NCBI GenBank assembly: GCA_018366035.1
Contig: JAGZIW010000009.1
Location: 1-64,000 of the forward strand
Origin: Butyricicoccus pullicaecorum
GTDB taxonomy: Bacteria > Bacillota > Clostridia > Oscillospirales > Butyricicoccaceae
Direction of reading: 5' to 3'
DNA: 64,000 nt
This document shows, piece by piece, positions 1 through 8,090 of the stretch (the first letter of the stretch is position 1; the number at the start of each line of letters is the position of its first letter). The notes under the pieces are model-generated. The model worked only from the letters and a program-made list of their open reading frames with translations. It ran no database searches and was not told where the DNA came from. A program made the position numbers and the translations under genes.

Positions 1-87
1 TGTTCCCATTCCGAACACAGTAGTTAAGCTCATTAACGGTGAAAATACTTGGCTGGAGACGGCCCGGGAAAATAACACGGCGCGCAC
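1..87 (+). rRNA. 5S ribosomal RNA, 3' part
   Basis: The window starts inside a 5S rRNA: the conserved loop segment CCGAACACAGTAGTTAAGC is at 11-29, followed by the usual second half. The 5' part is outside the window, so the 3' end (about 84-90) cannot be fixed by pairing. A terminator follows directly, so this is the end of an rRNA operon read on the plus strand. Confidence 0.9.
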
Positions 88-90
88 ATA

Positions 91-120
91 AAGCAGACCT
101 ATTCGGGTCTGCTTTTTCTT
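91..120 (+). terminator. Terminator of the rRNA operon
   Basis: An 8-9 bp stem (AGCAGACC / GGTCTGCT) with a short loop around TATTC is followed directly by a T-rich run, a classic intrinsic terminator just after the 5S rRNA. Confidence 0.9.
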
Positions 121-158
121 TTTGTATAAATATTATATAGGAAATTCGAGGAAATTCT

Positions 159-187
159 TTGCGATTTGGCTAAAAAAGGTGTAAAAT
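159..187 (+). promoter_or_regulatory. Sigma-70-type promoter of the alpha/beta hydrolase gene
   Basis: TTGCGA (159-164), 17 bp spacer, TAAAAT (182-187). It lies 32 bp before the start codon at 220, with an AGAGAGG ribosome binding site between. Confidence 0.55.
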
Positions 188-219
188 AATAACCAAATAG
201 ACAAGAGAGGTTTTATAAA

Positions 220-1008
220 ATGTCTGATTGTGTGCAGTTTGATGTGCAGTACATTGCAAGACCAGATACGCAGATTGCTTATTACAGCTGGGGAACGGGC
301 AGTATCCCATTGATTCTTTTGCATGGAAATGGTGAGGATAGTCGTTATTTTGAAAAGTGTATTCCGTACTTATCACACTTTTTTAGAGTGATTGCAGTAG
401 ATAGCCGTGGGCATGGACGTTCTGGGCGTGGAACTGCACGCTTGGATTTTGACTGTATGGCAGAGGATCTATGTGCACTGTTAGATACTTTAGAGATTCC
501 CAAAGCATATTTATTGGGTTTTAGTGATGGGGGAAATCTTGCAATTAAGTTCACACTGCTCTATCCACAGCGTGTGGAAAAGCTGATTTTGAATGGGGCA
601 AATGTTTCAATGCTGCGTGGTGTTGCGCCATGGGTGCAGCTGCCGATTTATCCTGCTGTCGGATTATTGACAGCATTGTCCCCACTGGATCAAAATATCA
701 AGAACAAAAGAGACATATTGGCGCTGATGGTGCGTAATTATGGTGTAGGTTTACAGGACTTACAGTTGATTGAACAGGAGACACTTTTGATTGTAGGAGA
801 TCATGATATGATTTTACCATCTCATACACATGCAATGGCACAGGAACTGCCACATAGCAAACTTGTGGTATTGGCCGGAAATCATTTTATAGCAGCGCAG
901 TCTCCAGCGAGATTTTCACTTAATTGTCTGCATTTTTTACTGGGAAAAAAGATTCCAGATGAAGTGGAATTTGCATGGCGAGTGCAAGATGAAAAAGCAA
1001 ATCGGTAA
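220..1008 (+). CDS. Alpha/beta hydrolase
   Basis: A 262-residue soluble alpha/beta-hydrolase. The oxyanion-hole HGNG is at about 35-38, the nucleophile elbow GFSDG at 100-104 (Ser102), the probable acid Asp196 in GDHD, and the catalytic His222 in GNHF. The cap region is short. There is no signal peptide or membrane segment, so it acts in the cytoplasm. Family members hydrolyse esters, lactones or peptides, and the substrate cannot be read from sequence. The gene is monocistronic, with its own promoter and an AGAGAGG site upstream of ATG 220, and a large hairpin follows at 1114. All triad residues are present. Confidence 0.85.
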   Translation: MSDCVQFDVQYIARPDTQIAYYSWGTGSIPLILLHGNGEDSRYFEKCIPYLSHFFRVIAVDSRGHGRSGRGTARLDFDCMAEDLCALLDTLEIPKAYLLGFSDGGNLAIKFTLLYPQRVEKLILNGANVSMLRGVAPWVQLPIYPAVGLLTALSPLDQNIKNKRDILALMVRNYGVGLQDLQLIEQETLLIVGDHDMILPSHTHAMAQELPHSKLVVLAGNHFIAAQSPARFSLNCLHFLLGKKIPDEVEFAWRVQDEKANR

Positions 1009-1113
1009 AAGAGTTTCCATTGATTGTTTCAGAAAATATTTTTTGTGTATACTTCGATAGATTCCAAACATATTGCTTTGGAATTGTCGGGATATGAGCA
1101 TATTTATATAATA

Positions 1114-1146
1114 AAAGAAACACACACCTATTAGGTGTGTGTTTCA
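1114..1146 (+). terminator. Large inverted repeat, probable terminator
   Basis: A near-perfect palindrome of about 14 bp arms (GAAACACACACCTA / TTAGGTGTGTGTTTC) lies about 110 bp after the hydrolase stop. The T-run is weak (GTTTC), so termination is probable rather than certain. The rest of 1009-1350 is AT-rich, and I see no gene in it. Confidence 0.5.
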
Positions 1147-1350
1147 AAGAGAAAGAGAAGGTAGAGAAAAGAGATAAATAACAAAGTACGGATATAAAAA
1201 TTGATTGTACGACGATTTTTGTCAACCAATTTTTACTGTAATTATAATACACTAGATATCTTAAAATTGCAACAAGTGACATATACTAAATGGACAAAAA
1301 ATAGATGAAAAAATTATACAATATATACAATAACTGCGTGAAGATTTGTT

Positions 1351-1379
1351 TTGACAAGCCCCTCTTGTTCTGGCATTAT
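1351..1379 (+). promoter_or_regulatory. Promoter of the TtcA/TtuA-like gene
   Basis: Consensus TTGACA (1351-1356), 17 bp spacer, CATTAT (1374-1379). Transcription would start around 1386, just before the AGGAGG at about 1389. The TTG at 1351 is therefore a -35 box and not a start codon. Confidence 0.7.
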
Positions 1380-1401
1380 AAAAAGACAGGAGGATACAGA
1401 G

Positions 1402-2205
1402 ATGAAGCTTGAACAAATCGAAACACTTTTACATACACAGTTTTCCAAAAAGATACGGGATCCGTTTGTAAAGACCATTAAACAATATGGGCTGATAGAG
1501 CCAAACGATAAAATCGCAGTCTGCATTTCTGGTGGCAAGGATTCTGCCTTGTTAGCAGTTCTGCTTCGGGATTACCAGCAATATAGTGGGGTTCCGTTTG
1601 AATTTATTTGTCTTGCCATGGACCCCGGATATGAACCGGAAAATCGTCAGCAGATTGTCTCTAATATGGAGCGGCTTGGCTTGCCGCTTCAGATTTTTGA
1701 CACCAATGTGTTACAGGTGGCAGGACGGCATGCAGCAAATAATCCATGCTTTCTGTGCGCGAAAATGCGTCGTGGATATCTCTATACCGAGGCACAGAAA
1801 CGTGGCTGTAATAAGATTGCGCTGGGACATCACTATGACGATGCGATTGAAACTGTACTCATGGGGCTGCTTTATGGGGGACAGATTCAGGCAATGCTGC
1901 CACGTCTCAAAAGTGCCAATTATAAAGGTATGGAATTGATTCGTCCTTTATACCTTGTACGGGAAGCCGCGGTAACTGCATGGGTTGAGGCAAGTGCATT
2001 GAGGTTTTTGCCTTGTGCGTGTCCAGCCCATATCAAGGAAGGTGATACCAAGCGGGCAGAAGTCAAAGCTTTGATTGCAAAGCTTGCACAGGACAATCCA
2101 CAAATCGAGGCCAATATCCTCAATGCAGTAAAAAATGTAAATACAGCTAAAATACTTGGTTGGCGAGATGAAACAGGTAAGCACAGCTTCTTGGAGCGCC
2201 TGTAA
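1402..2205 (+). CDS. TtcA/TtuA-family tRNA 2-thiolation protein (PP-loop ATPase)
   Basis: 267 residues from ATG 1402, chosen because a strong AGGAGG lies 8 nt upstream and longer frames start inside the promoter. The adenylating PP-loop SGGKDS is at 43-48. A CxxC pair (Cys116, Cys119), GHHYDD at 142-147 and Cys205/Cys207 in a PCACP segment match the TtcA/TtuA family, where three cysteines hold an iron-sulfur cluster. Members activate a tRNA base (cytidine 32 for TtcA) with ATP and replace oxygen by sulfur. The exact tRNA position is inference. The protein is cytoplasmic and its gene is monocistronic, ending at a strong shared terminator. Confidence 0.82.
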   Translation: MKLEQIETLLHTQFSKKIRDPFVKTIKQYGLIEPNDKIAVCISGGKDSALLAVLLRDYQQYSGVPFEFICLAMDPGYEPENRQQIVSNMERLGLPLQIFDTNVLQVAGRHAANNPCFLCAKMRRGYLYTEAQKRGCNKIALGHHYDDAIETVLMGLLYGGQIQAMLPRLKSANYKGMELIRPLYLVREAAVTAWVEASALRFLPCACPAHIKEGDTKRAEVKALIAKLAQDNPQIEANILNAVKNVNTAKILGWRDETGKHSFLERL

Positions 2206-2243
2206 AAAAACCCCATCTGTTCTATGACAGATGGGGGGTTTTT
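2204..2243. terminator. Bidirectional terminator between convergent genes
   Basis: Stem CCCCATCTGT / ACAGATGGGG with A-run before and T-run after, so it can serve both the plus-strand gene ending at 2205 and the minus-strand gene ending at 2242. Confidence 0.9.
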
Positions 2244-3150
2244 AAAATTCTCCACATTGAATTGCAGCAATTGCATCTTCCAGCGTATGATTTCCCAGAG
2301 AAATGGCACCGAGTTTGTGTGCTCGGCAGCCAACCGTATATTTGGTTAGATCGACGGTGCCAGAAAGGCATTGCGTGGTGATGTAGACGCCCGTTCCCTG
2401 TTCGATGAGCTGTTTGAGACCATCTTCGAGATAAACAGGGATTCCACCAGAGCCATAGCTTTCAAGAATCACATGTTGATAGCACGAAAGCATGGAAAAG
2501 ATGTTGATATCTAAATCAGGAATGAGCTTGAGTACAAAAATACTGGTGTTTGTGACAGGAACAAGCTCGAATGCTTGTGCTGGCTGAACCTGTGGAAGCA
2601 GGGTCAGTGTACCATCTGCATTTACGGTTCCATCTAATGGGGCATTGATGGAACGGAATGGATTCATATCTTCACAGTCTACCTTGACGAGATGATTGCC
2701 GCGAATAATCTGACCATGTACTACCGCAGCGACACCAAAATATTCGGAGACAGCCACACGAAAGGCATCTAACAAGTTGCGTTCGGCATCAGATTCTGGG
2801 ACACCGATTGGCTTTTGTGCGCCGGTGAGCACCACAGGCTTATCTATATTGCGCAGCATATGATAAAGTAATGACGCGGTATAAGACAGCGTATCTGTAC
2901 CATGTGAGACAATAAAGCCATCATAGTTTGTATATTGCGTGTAAATCAGTTCGGCAAGCTGGATACGATGTGCTGTTGTTATGTCTGTGGAATCCATAGC
3001 ATAGGGGTTTTCAACCGTTACTGTACAGAGATCCGCAATTTCAGGCAGATACTGGAGAAGCTGTTCTCCTGTAAGAGCAGGAGCCAAACCGTTTTCGCTT
3101 TGGCGGCATGACAACGTGCCGCCTGTTGCAAGAAAAAGGATATTTTTCAT
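2242..3150 (-). CDS. Type I L-asparaginase
   Basis: 302 residues, the normal length for a cytoplasmic asparaginase, which hydrolyses asparagine to aspartate and ammonia. The first catalytic-threonine motif ATGGT is at 8-12 and the second, HGTDT, at 83-87. There is no signal peptide, which favours the cytoplasmic type I form over the secreted type II. AAGGAG precedes the ATG. The gene is the second of a two-gene transcript, 14 bp after an iron-containing alcohol dehydrogenase, and ends at a bidirectional terminator. A glutaminase side activity is possible but not readable. Confidence 0.88.
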   Translation of the reverse strand: MKNILFLATGGTLSCRQSENGLAPALTGEQLLQYLPEIADLCTVTVENPYAMDSTDITTAHRIQLAELIYTQYTNYDGFIVSHGTDTLSYTASLLYHMLRNIDKPVVLTGAQKPIGVPESDAERNLLDAFRVAVSEYFGVAAVVHGQIIRGNHLVKVDCEDMNPFRSINAPLDGTVNADGTLTLLPQVQPAQAFELVPVTNTSIFVLKLIPDLDINIFSMLSCYQHVILESYGSGGIPVYLEDGLKQLIEQGTGVYITTQCLSGTVDLTKYTVGCRAHKLGAISLGNHTLEDAIAAIQCGEF

Positions 3151-3164
3151 GGATTCTCCTTGAT

Positions 3165-4310
3165 TTAACGATAGCTGCGGGACAGAATACCAATCACATC
3201 TTCATGAGTAAGCTCACGAGCGTCTACGCGGAATAGGCCGCCCATATCAGAGAAAGCATGTGCAGCATAACGGTCGAAATTGTCATTGGTCATGCCAAAA
3301 TCACTCATTTTTAACTGGTCAACATGGCACGCTGCCTGAAGATCAGCCAGTGCTGCAATAAAGTCTCCGTCTGCTCGCCCGAGTGCATGTGCCATCTGTA
3401 CGAATTTTTCGGAGCAAGTCTCAGCGAACAGTTTATAGTATTCCAGTGAAATCATGATCAGACCAGCACCATGGGGCAGACTGGGGTGGAATCCTGACAT
3501 GGCGTGTTCGATGGCGTGCTCAGAGGTGCAGGAGGACATAGATTCTACGAAGCCCGCGAGTGTATTTGCAAGCGCAACATTGGCACGTGCTTCTGCATCG
3601 CTTCCATCATTGACGGCACGTGCTAAGAATTTGCCAATGAGTTCGATGGCTTTGAGCGAATACATTTCGCTAATGGGGTTTGCGATGGTTGCAATAAAGC
3701 CTTCGCAGGAATGAAACAGCGCATCAAAACCCTGATATGCGGTGAGATGTGGTGGAACGGTCATCATAAAGTCGGGATCAACGATAGACAGGGTCGGAAA
3801 GGTCTTTTCTGTACCGCCGCCAATCTTTTCCTCTCCATTGGTGATTACCGTCCATGGGTCGGCTTCCGTGCCCGTTCCGGCAGTTGTGGTGATGGCAACA
3901 ATGGGGAGAGGGTCATTTTTGATTTTCTGCCCCTTTCCGGAACCGCCGGACACGTAGTCCCACCAGTCACCATCGTTGGTTGCCATAACAGAAACAGCCT
4001 TTGCGGTGTCGATGGAGGAGCCGCCGCCAAGACCAACAACAAAGGAACAGCCTTCACTGCGTGCAAGCTCCGCACATGCGCGTACAGATTCGATGGTTGG
4101 ATTCGGCTGCACCTCGTTATAAATGACCATAGTATGTCCACCCTCCTGAAGCGCTGCACATACACGATCTACATAGCCAAGCTTTGTGGTGGACGAGCCG
4201 CCTGTAATGAGCAGACCCTTTCCGGCAGGCAGCTTGGCACGTGCCAGCTTTTTCACACTGCCGGAACCAAAGAAAATGCGTGTTGGAATATAATAACTAA
4301 AATTTTTCAT
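3165..4310 (-). CDS. Iron-containing alcohol dehydrogenase
   Basis: 381 residues, the usual length for group III (Fe-dependent) alcohol dehydrogenases. The N-terminal half has the nucleotide-binding GGGSSIDTAK. The C-terminal half carries the metal ligands, an Asp/His pair in FDALFHSCEGF and two His in a GFHPSLPHG segment. It interconverts an alcohol and an aldehyde with NAD(P)H in the cytoplasm; butanol, 1,3-propanediol and lactaldehyde are all used in this family. ATG 4310 is preceded by GAGGTG. It is first in a transcript with the asparaginase. A distant paralogue lies at 47028-48152. Confidence 0.9.
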   Translation of the reverse strand: MKNFSYYIPTRIFFGSGSVKKLARAKLPAGKGLLITGGSSTTKLGYVDRVCAALQEGGHTMVIYNEVQPNPTIESVRACAELARSEGCSFVVGLGGGSSIDTAKAVSVMATNDGDWWDYVSGGSGKGQKIKNDPLPIVAITTTAGTGTEADPWTVITNGEEKIGGGTEKTFPTLSIVDPDFMMTVPPHLTAYQGFDALFHSCEGFIATIANPISEMYSLKAIELIGKFLARAVNDGSDAEARANVALANTLAGFVESMSSCTSEHAIEHAMSGFHPSLPHGAGLIMISLEYYKLFAETCSEKFVQMAHALGRADGDFIAALADLQAACHVDQLKMSDFGMTNDNFDRYAAHAFSDMGGLFRVDARELTHEDVIGILSRSYR

Positions 4311-4461
4311 CACAAAGCACCTCTTGAAATTGATACAAGTTAAAGGCGGGCAGATAAAAACAGCCCGATACTATTATTATATCAAAATTTCATACAGATA
4401 AAAAGAGGCATTTCGTAGAACTTTTCCCTATTTTTTTGTATAAAAAGAAGCTGTAAATCGC

Positions 4462-4490
4462 TTGACGCCGTACTGGCACGGTGGTAATAT
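4462..4490 (+). promoter_or_regulatory. Promoter of the small ORF pair
   Basis: TTGACG (4462-4467), 17 bp spacer, TAATAT (4485-4490), 25 bp upstream of the small ORF at 4516. Confidence 0.55.
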
Positions 4491-4515
4491 AATAACAACA
4501 AAAGAAATGAGGTGA

Positions 4516-4569
4516 ATGCTAAAGCAACCAAAAATCTTCTCATTATTTGAATTTTACGGAAAGGGGTGA
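4516..4569 (+). CDS. Short 17-residue ORF upstream of a frameshifted gene
   Basis: ATG 4516 follows a fair ribosome binding site (GAGGTGA) and a promoter, and encodes 17 residues (MLKQPKIFSLFEFYGKG) before TGA 4567. It ends 5 nt before the ATG of the frameshifted ORF at 4575, so the two look translationally linked. I do not recognise it. It could be a leader peptide or a small protein of a lost element. Confidence 0.35.
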   Translation: MLKQPKIFSLFEFYGKG

Positions 4570-4574
4570 GTCCA

Positions 4575-4873
4575 ATGGTTAGTGAAAGTGAACAGCAGTT
4601 CCGCACCGTGCGGCTCGCCGGTGCCCGCTAAGCCGAATTGCCGACGGAAACGACGTTATCTGGGAGCATTCCGATGGGCATACTGATGAGTATGGCTCCG
4701 GCAGAATACGCGCCGATGGAAAGTTTATGAAATCTAGGCAGATGGTCAATTACGAGACGTCGCGGAGTTGCGGAATCGAATGGGTACTACAACTGAATAG
4801 TTTGAAATATCAAGGGCTGTACAGGTGTACAGCCCTTTTGGGGTGCCAGAGAAGAAAAAAGATCGGAGGCTAA
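4575..4873 (+). pseudogene. Frameshifted small gene of unknown function
   Basis: Reading from ATG 4575 gives 18 codons and stops at TAA 4629-4631. If the two bases 4631-4632 are removed, the frame continues (LAGARYRIADGND...) through a hydrophilic Gly/Asp/Arg-rich segment (DGHTDEYGSGRIRADGKF) and a Cys-containing end (YETSRSCGIEW) to a stop at 4871. That makes about 98 codons, although the last 15 or so cross the terminator at 4814 and are doubtful. Continuity over the lesion suggests a real gene with a 2-nt insertion, or a programmed shift. The codon texture (many CGN and ACG) differs from the neighbours. I do not recognise the family. Confidence 0.45.
4814..4840 (+). terminator. Terminator after the frameshifted gene
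   Basis: Stem GGGCTGTACA / TGTACAGCCC with a minimal loop, followed by TTTT. It separates the small ORF region from the Nudix gene. Confidence 0.8.
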
Positions 4874-4876
4874 AGT

Positions 4877-5263
4877 ATGATTGAGGTTGCAGCGGTGATT
4901 TTATCAGATACACGAGGTAAAATTTTGATTTGTAAACGCAAGGAAGGCGGAAATTGTGGGGGGCTGTGGGAATTTGCAGGAGGAAAGCGGGAGCCGCATG
5001 AACCTATGGAGGTTTGTGCTGTGCGGGAATGTCAGGAGGAGCTTGGAGTTTCTGTCTCCCTTGATGGGATTTTTGATCAGTATACCTTCCGATATCCAGA
5101 GCGTGAGATTGCATTTACATTTTTCTTGGGACATATTACAGAAGGAGTTTTGCAGATGCGAGTGCACGATGGATTGTGCTGGGTCACACGCGAAGAATTG
5201 GCACAGTTTGACTTTTGTCCGGCGGATATCGCGCTTGTAGAGCGGCTTATTCAAGACAAATAG
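4877..5263 (+). CDS. Nudix hydrolase, MutT-like
   Basis: 128 residues, the size of MutT-type (deoxy)nucleoside triphosphate diphosphohydrolases. The Nudix box is complete: Gly36, Glu42, Arg50-Glu51, Glu54-Glu55 and Gly57, all at canonical spacing. The metal-binding glutamates indicate an active enzyme cleaving a nucleoside diphosphate linked to another group. Removal of 8-oxo-dGTP is the likeliest job given the length and the CKRKEGG and GGLWEFAGGK context, but other nucleotides are possible. Cytoplasmic, monocistronic, with GGAGG before ATG 4877 and a strong terminator after. Confidence 0.87.
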   Translation: MIEVAAVILSDTRGKILICKRKEGGNCGGLWEFAGGKREPHEPMEVCAVRECQEELGVSVSLDGIFDQYTFRYPEREIAFTFFLGHITEGVLQMRVHDGLCWVTREELAQFDFCPADIALVERLIQDK

Positions 5264-5267
5264 ATAG

Positions 5268-5307
5268 AAAAGCGTAGATTCCAATAAATGGATTCTACGC
5301 TTTTTTG
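5268..5307. terminator. Terminator between convergent genes
   Basis: Stem AAAGCGTAGATTCCA / TGGATTCTACGCTTT followed by a T-run. It can serve both the Nudix gene and the convergent sulfatase-type gene. Confidence 0.9.
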
Positions 5308-5321
5308 ATCTCAATATACGG

Positions 5322-7277
5322 TTAGTTGTTCTTTTTTTCTATTACAGGTGCGTTCTGATAATTTTTTCCAAATAGCATGTCATATTGCAAAAGCCAATGC
5401 TTATCGTAGAATACCTGTTGTTCGGGGGTCAAACCATTTTGGTGATAGGTGTTGTCCGGTTCTACAATTGTTCCAACAGATTTTGCACGATAAAGATCAA
5501 ATTCTTGACGCAGCAAGTCAAAGTAAGCAGGCTGTGCAAGACCGTACAGATCATTGGTAATGGAAGTGACTTGATATGCTGCAACTGTGCCCAAGTCAAT
5601 CGGCTCCTTGTGATAATTGCTCCAAATCATGAGCGGAGTGCCATGTACGCGAGGATCTTTGGCGTCTTCTGAGCCATAGCCGGTTGCACTATAAACATTC
5701 ATGCCATTTCCAATGGGATTATAGTGATCTCCCCACATAACCAGAATAACCGGCTCCTCTACTGAGTCAAAATAGTCGGTCAGTGTACCCCACATTTTAT
5801 CAGTATCCTGTACACCAGTTGCAAAGTCCTCCAGACAGCCGATGGTATAATCTGTCATGCCTTCAGGAGCAGAGGTGACACGCACACGCTCGTCATCTGG
5901 AAAGTTTTCTTTTGCATAGGCCAAATGATTTTCGATGGTGACAGCATGCAGAAACAGTGGTGCATCTTGTTTGGACTCATAGGCGTGAATGATTTGACGA
6001 GCCATTTCATCTTCACTGACCAGCCCGTCCTCCCAGTCAATGGGGCGCTTGCGCTCGGGATTGTCCATATCCTCAAGGCTGATAAAATCGTCAAAACCGA
6101 GGTTGGCATAGGTGCGTTCACGGTTCCAGAATTTTGCGTAATAGCCGTGGATTGCCTTTGTTTCATAGCCCTGTGTCTTGCGGAAAGAGGCAATCGAAGG
6201 GGTAGGCGCATGAATGTATTCTACATAAGGCTTGCAGTTATTGGGCAGATATTCCATAGAGAAGCCGGTCAGCACTTCACATTCTACGTCACAGGTGCCG
6301 CCGCCAAAGCGTGGAGAAAAGCATTTGCCAAATGCCATTTCCTGCCGTGTGCGCTGAATGTTTGGGGTAATGGGCTGGTCAAAAGTCACATTGGGCAAAT
6401 CGGTTGGATCCCAGAACGCTTCTGCCTGAATGTAGATAATGGTGGGTGTTTTTTCGGGGATCGCAGGATTTTTTGCAGCATAGCTGGCGGAAAAATATGG
6501 TTCGTTGTTGGGACTTTCTTCAATCTGCTCCACGATCTTTTGTACATATGCAGCATTATAGTCCTTAGGGGCATCGATCTGCATGACCTGTATGTTGGTG
6601 AAGAAAGCAGTAACCAGACCATAGTTGCGGTAGTAACGATCCTGCATCCACGCATCTGGAGAGATGTAGAGAATATTCTTGGTGACATTTTCTTGAAGAA
6701 ATACGCCAAAAATCATGAAAAAGATACCGGCACACGGAATAATTGTGCGAATGAGCCAGCGCTTCCAAGTGAATTTTGGCTTTGGAAGAAAATATGCAGA
6801 CAAGGTAAGCAAAGTTAAAATGATGGCAGAACCAAACATGGGCTTTGAAATCCAAAGACCAGATTTGCTGGCAACATCTAGCGCTTCACTTGCCTGTGCC
6901 AGATCCCATGGCAGAAAAGGTTCCCCATGGAGTGCAAGCTTGTAGTAACAGATGACAGCGGGAATACATAGAAAGATGGAAGTGCCAAGGGTGGCAACCC
7001 AGTGTCGGTTGCTGAGACCAAGCAGGAACAGGTAAACAAGGATCAGGAATACCCAGCCTGCAAACCAAGCAGCGCGGTGCCACCAGAAGCTTTCCACCCA
7101 GAAAAACTGATAGGTGAAAACCTGATCTTCAAGCTGGATCCAAGTTGCACAAAAGGTGATGATTGCCGCAGCGAGCGGGACAAATAGACAACTCAGCCAG
7201 ATGGAAGGCTTGCGAAGTGGGACAGCTTCTTCTGGCGTGGTGGAAGAAACAGTTTGTGAGTTTAGAATAGTTTCCAT
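5322..7277 (-). CDS. LtaS-family membrane sulfatase/phosphoglycerol transferase
   Basis: 651 residues: five N-terminal membrane helices (about residues 25-225) and an extracellular alkaline-phosphatase/sulfatase-fold domain, the layout of lipoteichoic acid synthase LtaS. The presumed nucleophile Thr lies in FGGGTCDVE, and downstream metal-site motifs include ENHLAY and WGDHYNP. LtaS enzymes transfer glycerol phosphate from phosphatidylglycerol to a lipoteichoic acid chain or primer. Related enzymes modify other glycans, so the acceptor is inference. The GGAGGAG site (7293-7299) is an unusually long 15 nt from ATG 7277, which may lower translation. No partner gene is adjacent. Confidence 0.82.
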   Translation of the reverse strand: METILNSQTVSSTTPEEAVPLRKPSIWLSCLFVPLAAAIITFCATWIQLEDQVFTYQFFWVESFWWHRAAWFAGWVFLILVYLFLLGLSNRHWVATLGTSIFLCIPAVICYYKLALHGEPFLPWDLAQASEALDVASKSGLWISKPMFGSAIILTLLTLSAYFLPKPKFTWKRWLIRTIIPCAGIFFMIFGVFLQENVTKNILYISPDAWMQDRYYRNYGLVTAFFTNIQVMQIDAPKDYNAAYVQKIVEQIEESPNNEPYFSASYAAKNPAIPEKTPTIIYIQAEAFWDPTDLPNVTFDQPITPNIQRTRQEMAFGKCFSPRFGGGTCDVECEVLTGFSMEYLPNNCKPYVEYIHAPTPSIASFRKTQGYETKAIHGYYAKFWNRERTYANLGFDDFISLEDMDNPERKRPIDWEDGLVSEDEMARQIIHAYESKQDAPLFLHAVTIENHLAYAKENFPDDERVRVTSAPEGMTDYTIGCLEDFATGVQDTDKMWGTLTDYFDSVEEPVILVMWGDHYNPIGNGMNVYSATGYGSEDAKDPRVHGTPLMIWSNYHKEPIDLGTVAAYQVTSITNDLYGLAQPAYFDLLRQEFDLYRAKSVGTIVEPDNTYHQNGLTPEQQVFYDKHWLLQYDMLFGKNYQNAPVIEKKNN

Positions 7278-7375
7278 AAGTTTTGGTTAATTCTCCTCCG
7301 ATTCGACAGATTTAGATAATTTTTTTTATTATATCACATGATCTGAGAGAATTTAACCCCAAAGTGTAGGAAAAT

Positions 7376-7416
7376 GAAAAAACGAAGGATATACAAATTT
7401 TGTATATCCTTCGAAT
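7376..7416 (-). terminator. Terminator of the pst-phoU operon
   Basis: Long stem CGAAGGATATACAAA / TTTGTATATCCTTCG; on the minus strand it is followed by a T-run (A-run at 7377-7382). It lies just after the phoU stop. Confidence 0.85.
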
Positions 7417-7430
7417 ACTGCCTTTTGAAT

Positions 7431-8075
7431 TTAGTTTACCAAAACGCCGCTTACGATATAAGCGATCCACTCAGCTAAATTGGTGGTGTGGTCGGACATG
7501 CGCTCTAAGTATTTGGCAATCATCAGATAGTCCACATACTGCGGGATATTATCTGGATCGTGTGCCATCATATCACACAGTGTATTGACGACCTGCTCAA
7601 ATGCGTCATCTTGTGCATCGTCTTGTGCAACAACTGCGTTTGCCGCCTGTACATCAAGCTCTACATAAGCGGTCACCGAGGTGTGCAGCATGGATTTGAC
7701 ACGGGACAGCATATCAGACAGTCCAACAGGAGGGGTCACGCGCTGGCGCTCTGCCAGCCGAATCACATATTCTGAAATATCACTGCAATGGTCTGCAATG
7801 CGCTCCAAGTCGGAAATCATGCGCATAATGGAGGCAATGCGCCGCCAGTCTCCGGCTACCGGAGCCTGCATGACTACCACATTGAGGCAGTCCTGTTCAA
7901 TTTCACGTTCCATGTCATCGAATATATCATCGCCATCTATGATACGCTGTGCCTGTATAGGGTCAAGCGTTTCCAATACCTCACGGGTCACGTCAATAGC
8001 GTGCTCCAGCATCGTTCCCATTTTCAGGACACGGTGTGTAATGGCGTTTAATTCATTGGTATAGATATTCCGCAT
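7431..8075 (-). CDS. phoU: PhoU, phosphate signalling regulator
   Basis: 214 residues forming two copies of the all-helical PhoU domain, with metal-site-type acidic repeats such as DDIFDDME and DLERIADHCSD in the first half and YLERMSDHTTN near the end. PhoU links the PstSCAB transporter to the PhoR kinase and limits phosphate uptake when phosphate is plentiful. It is the last gene of the pst operon, 15 bp after pstB, with GGGAGG before the ATG. Cytoplasmic and membrane-associated through PstB/PhoR. Length and order are standard. Confidence 0.95.
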   Translation of the reverse strand: MRNIYTNELNAITHRVLKMGTMLEHAIDVTREVLETLDPIQAQRIIDGDDIFDDMEREIEQDCLNVVVMQAPVAGDWRRIASIMRMISDLERIADHCSDISEYVIRLAERQRVTPPVGLSDMLSRVKSMLHTSVTAYVELDVQAANAVVAQDDAQDDAFEQVVNTLCDMMAHDPDNIPQYVDYLMIAKYLERMSDHTTNLAEWIAYIVSGVLVN

Positions 8076-8090
8076 ACTGAGCCTCCCAAA

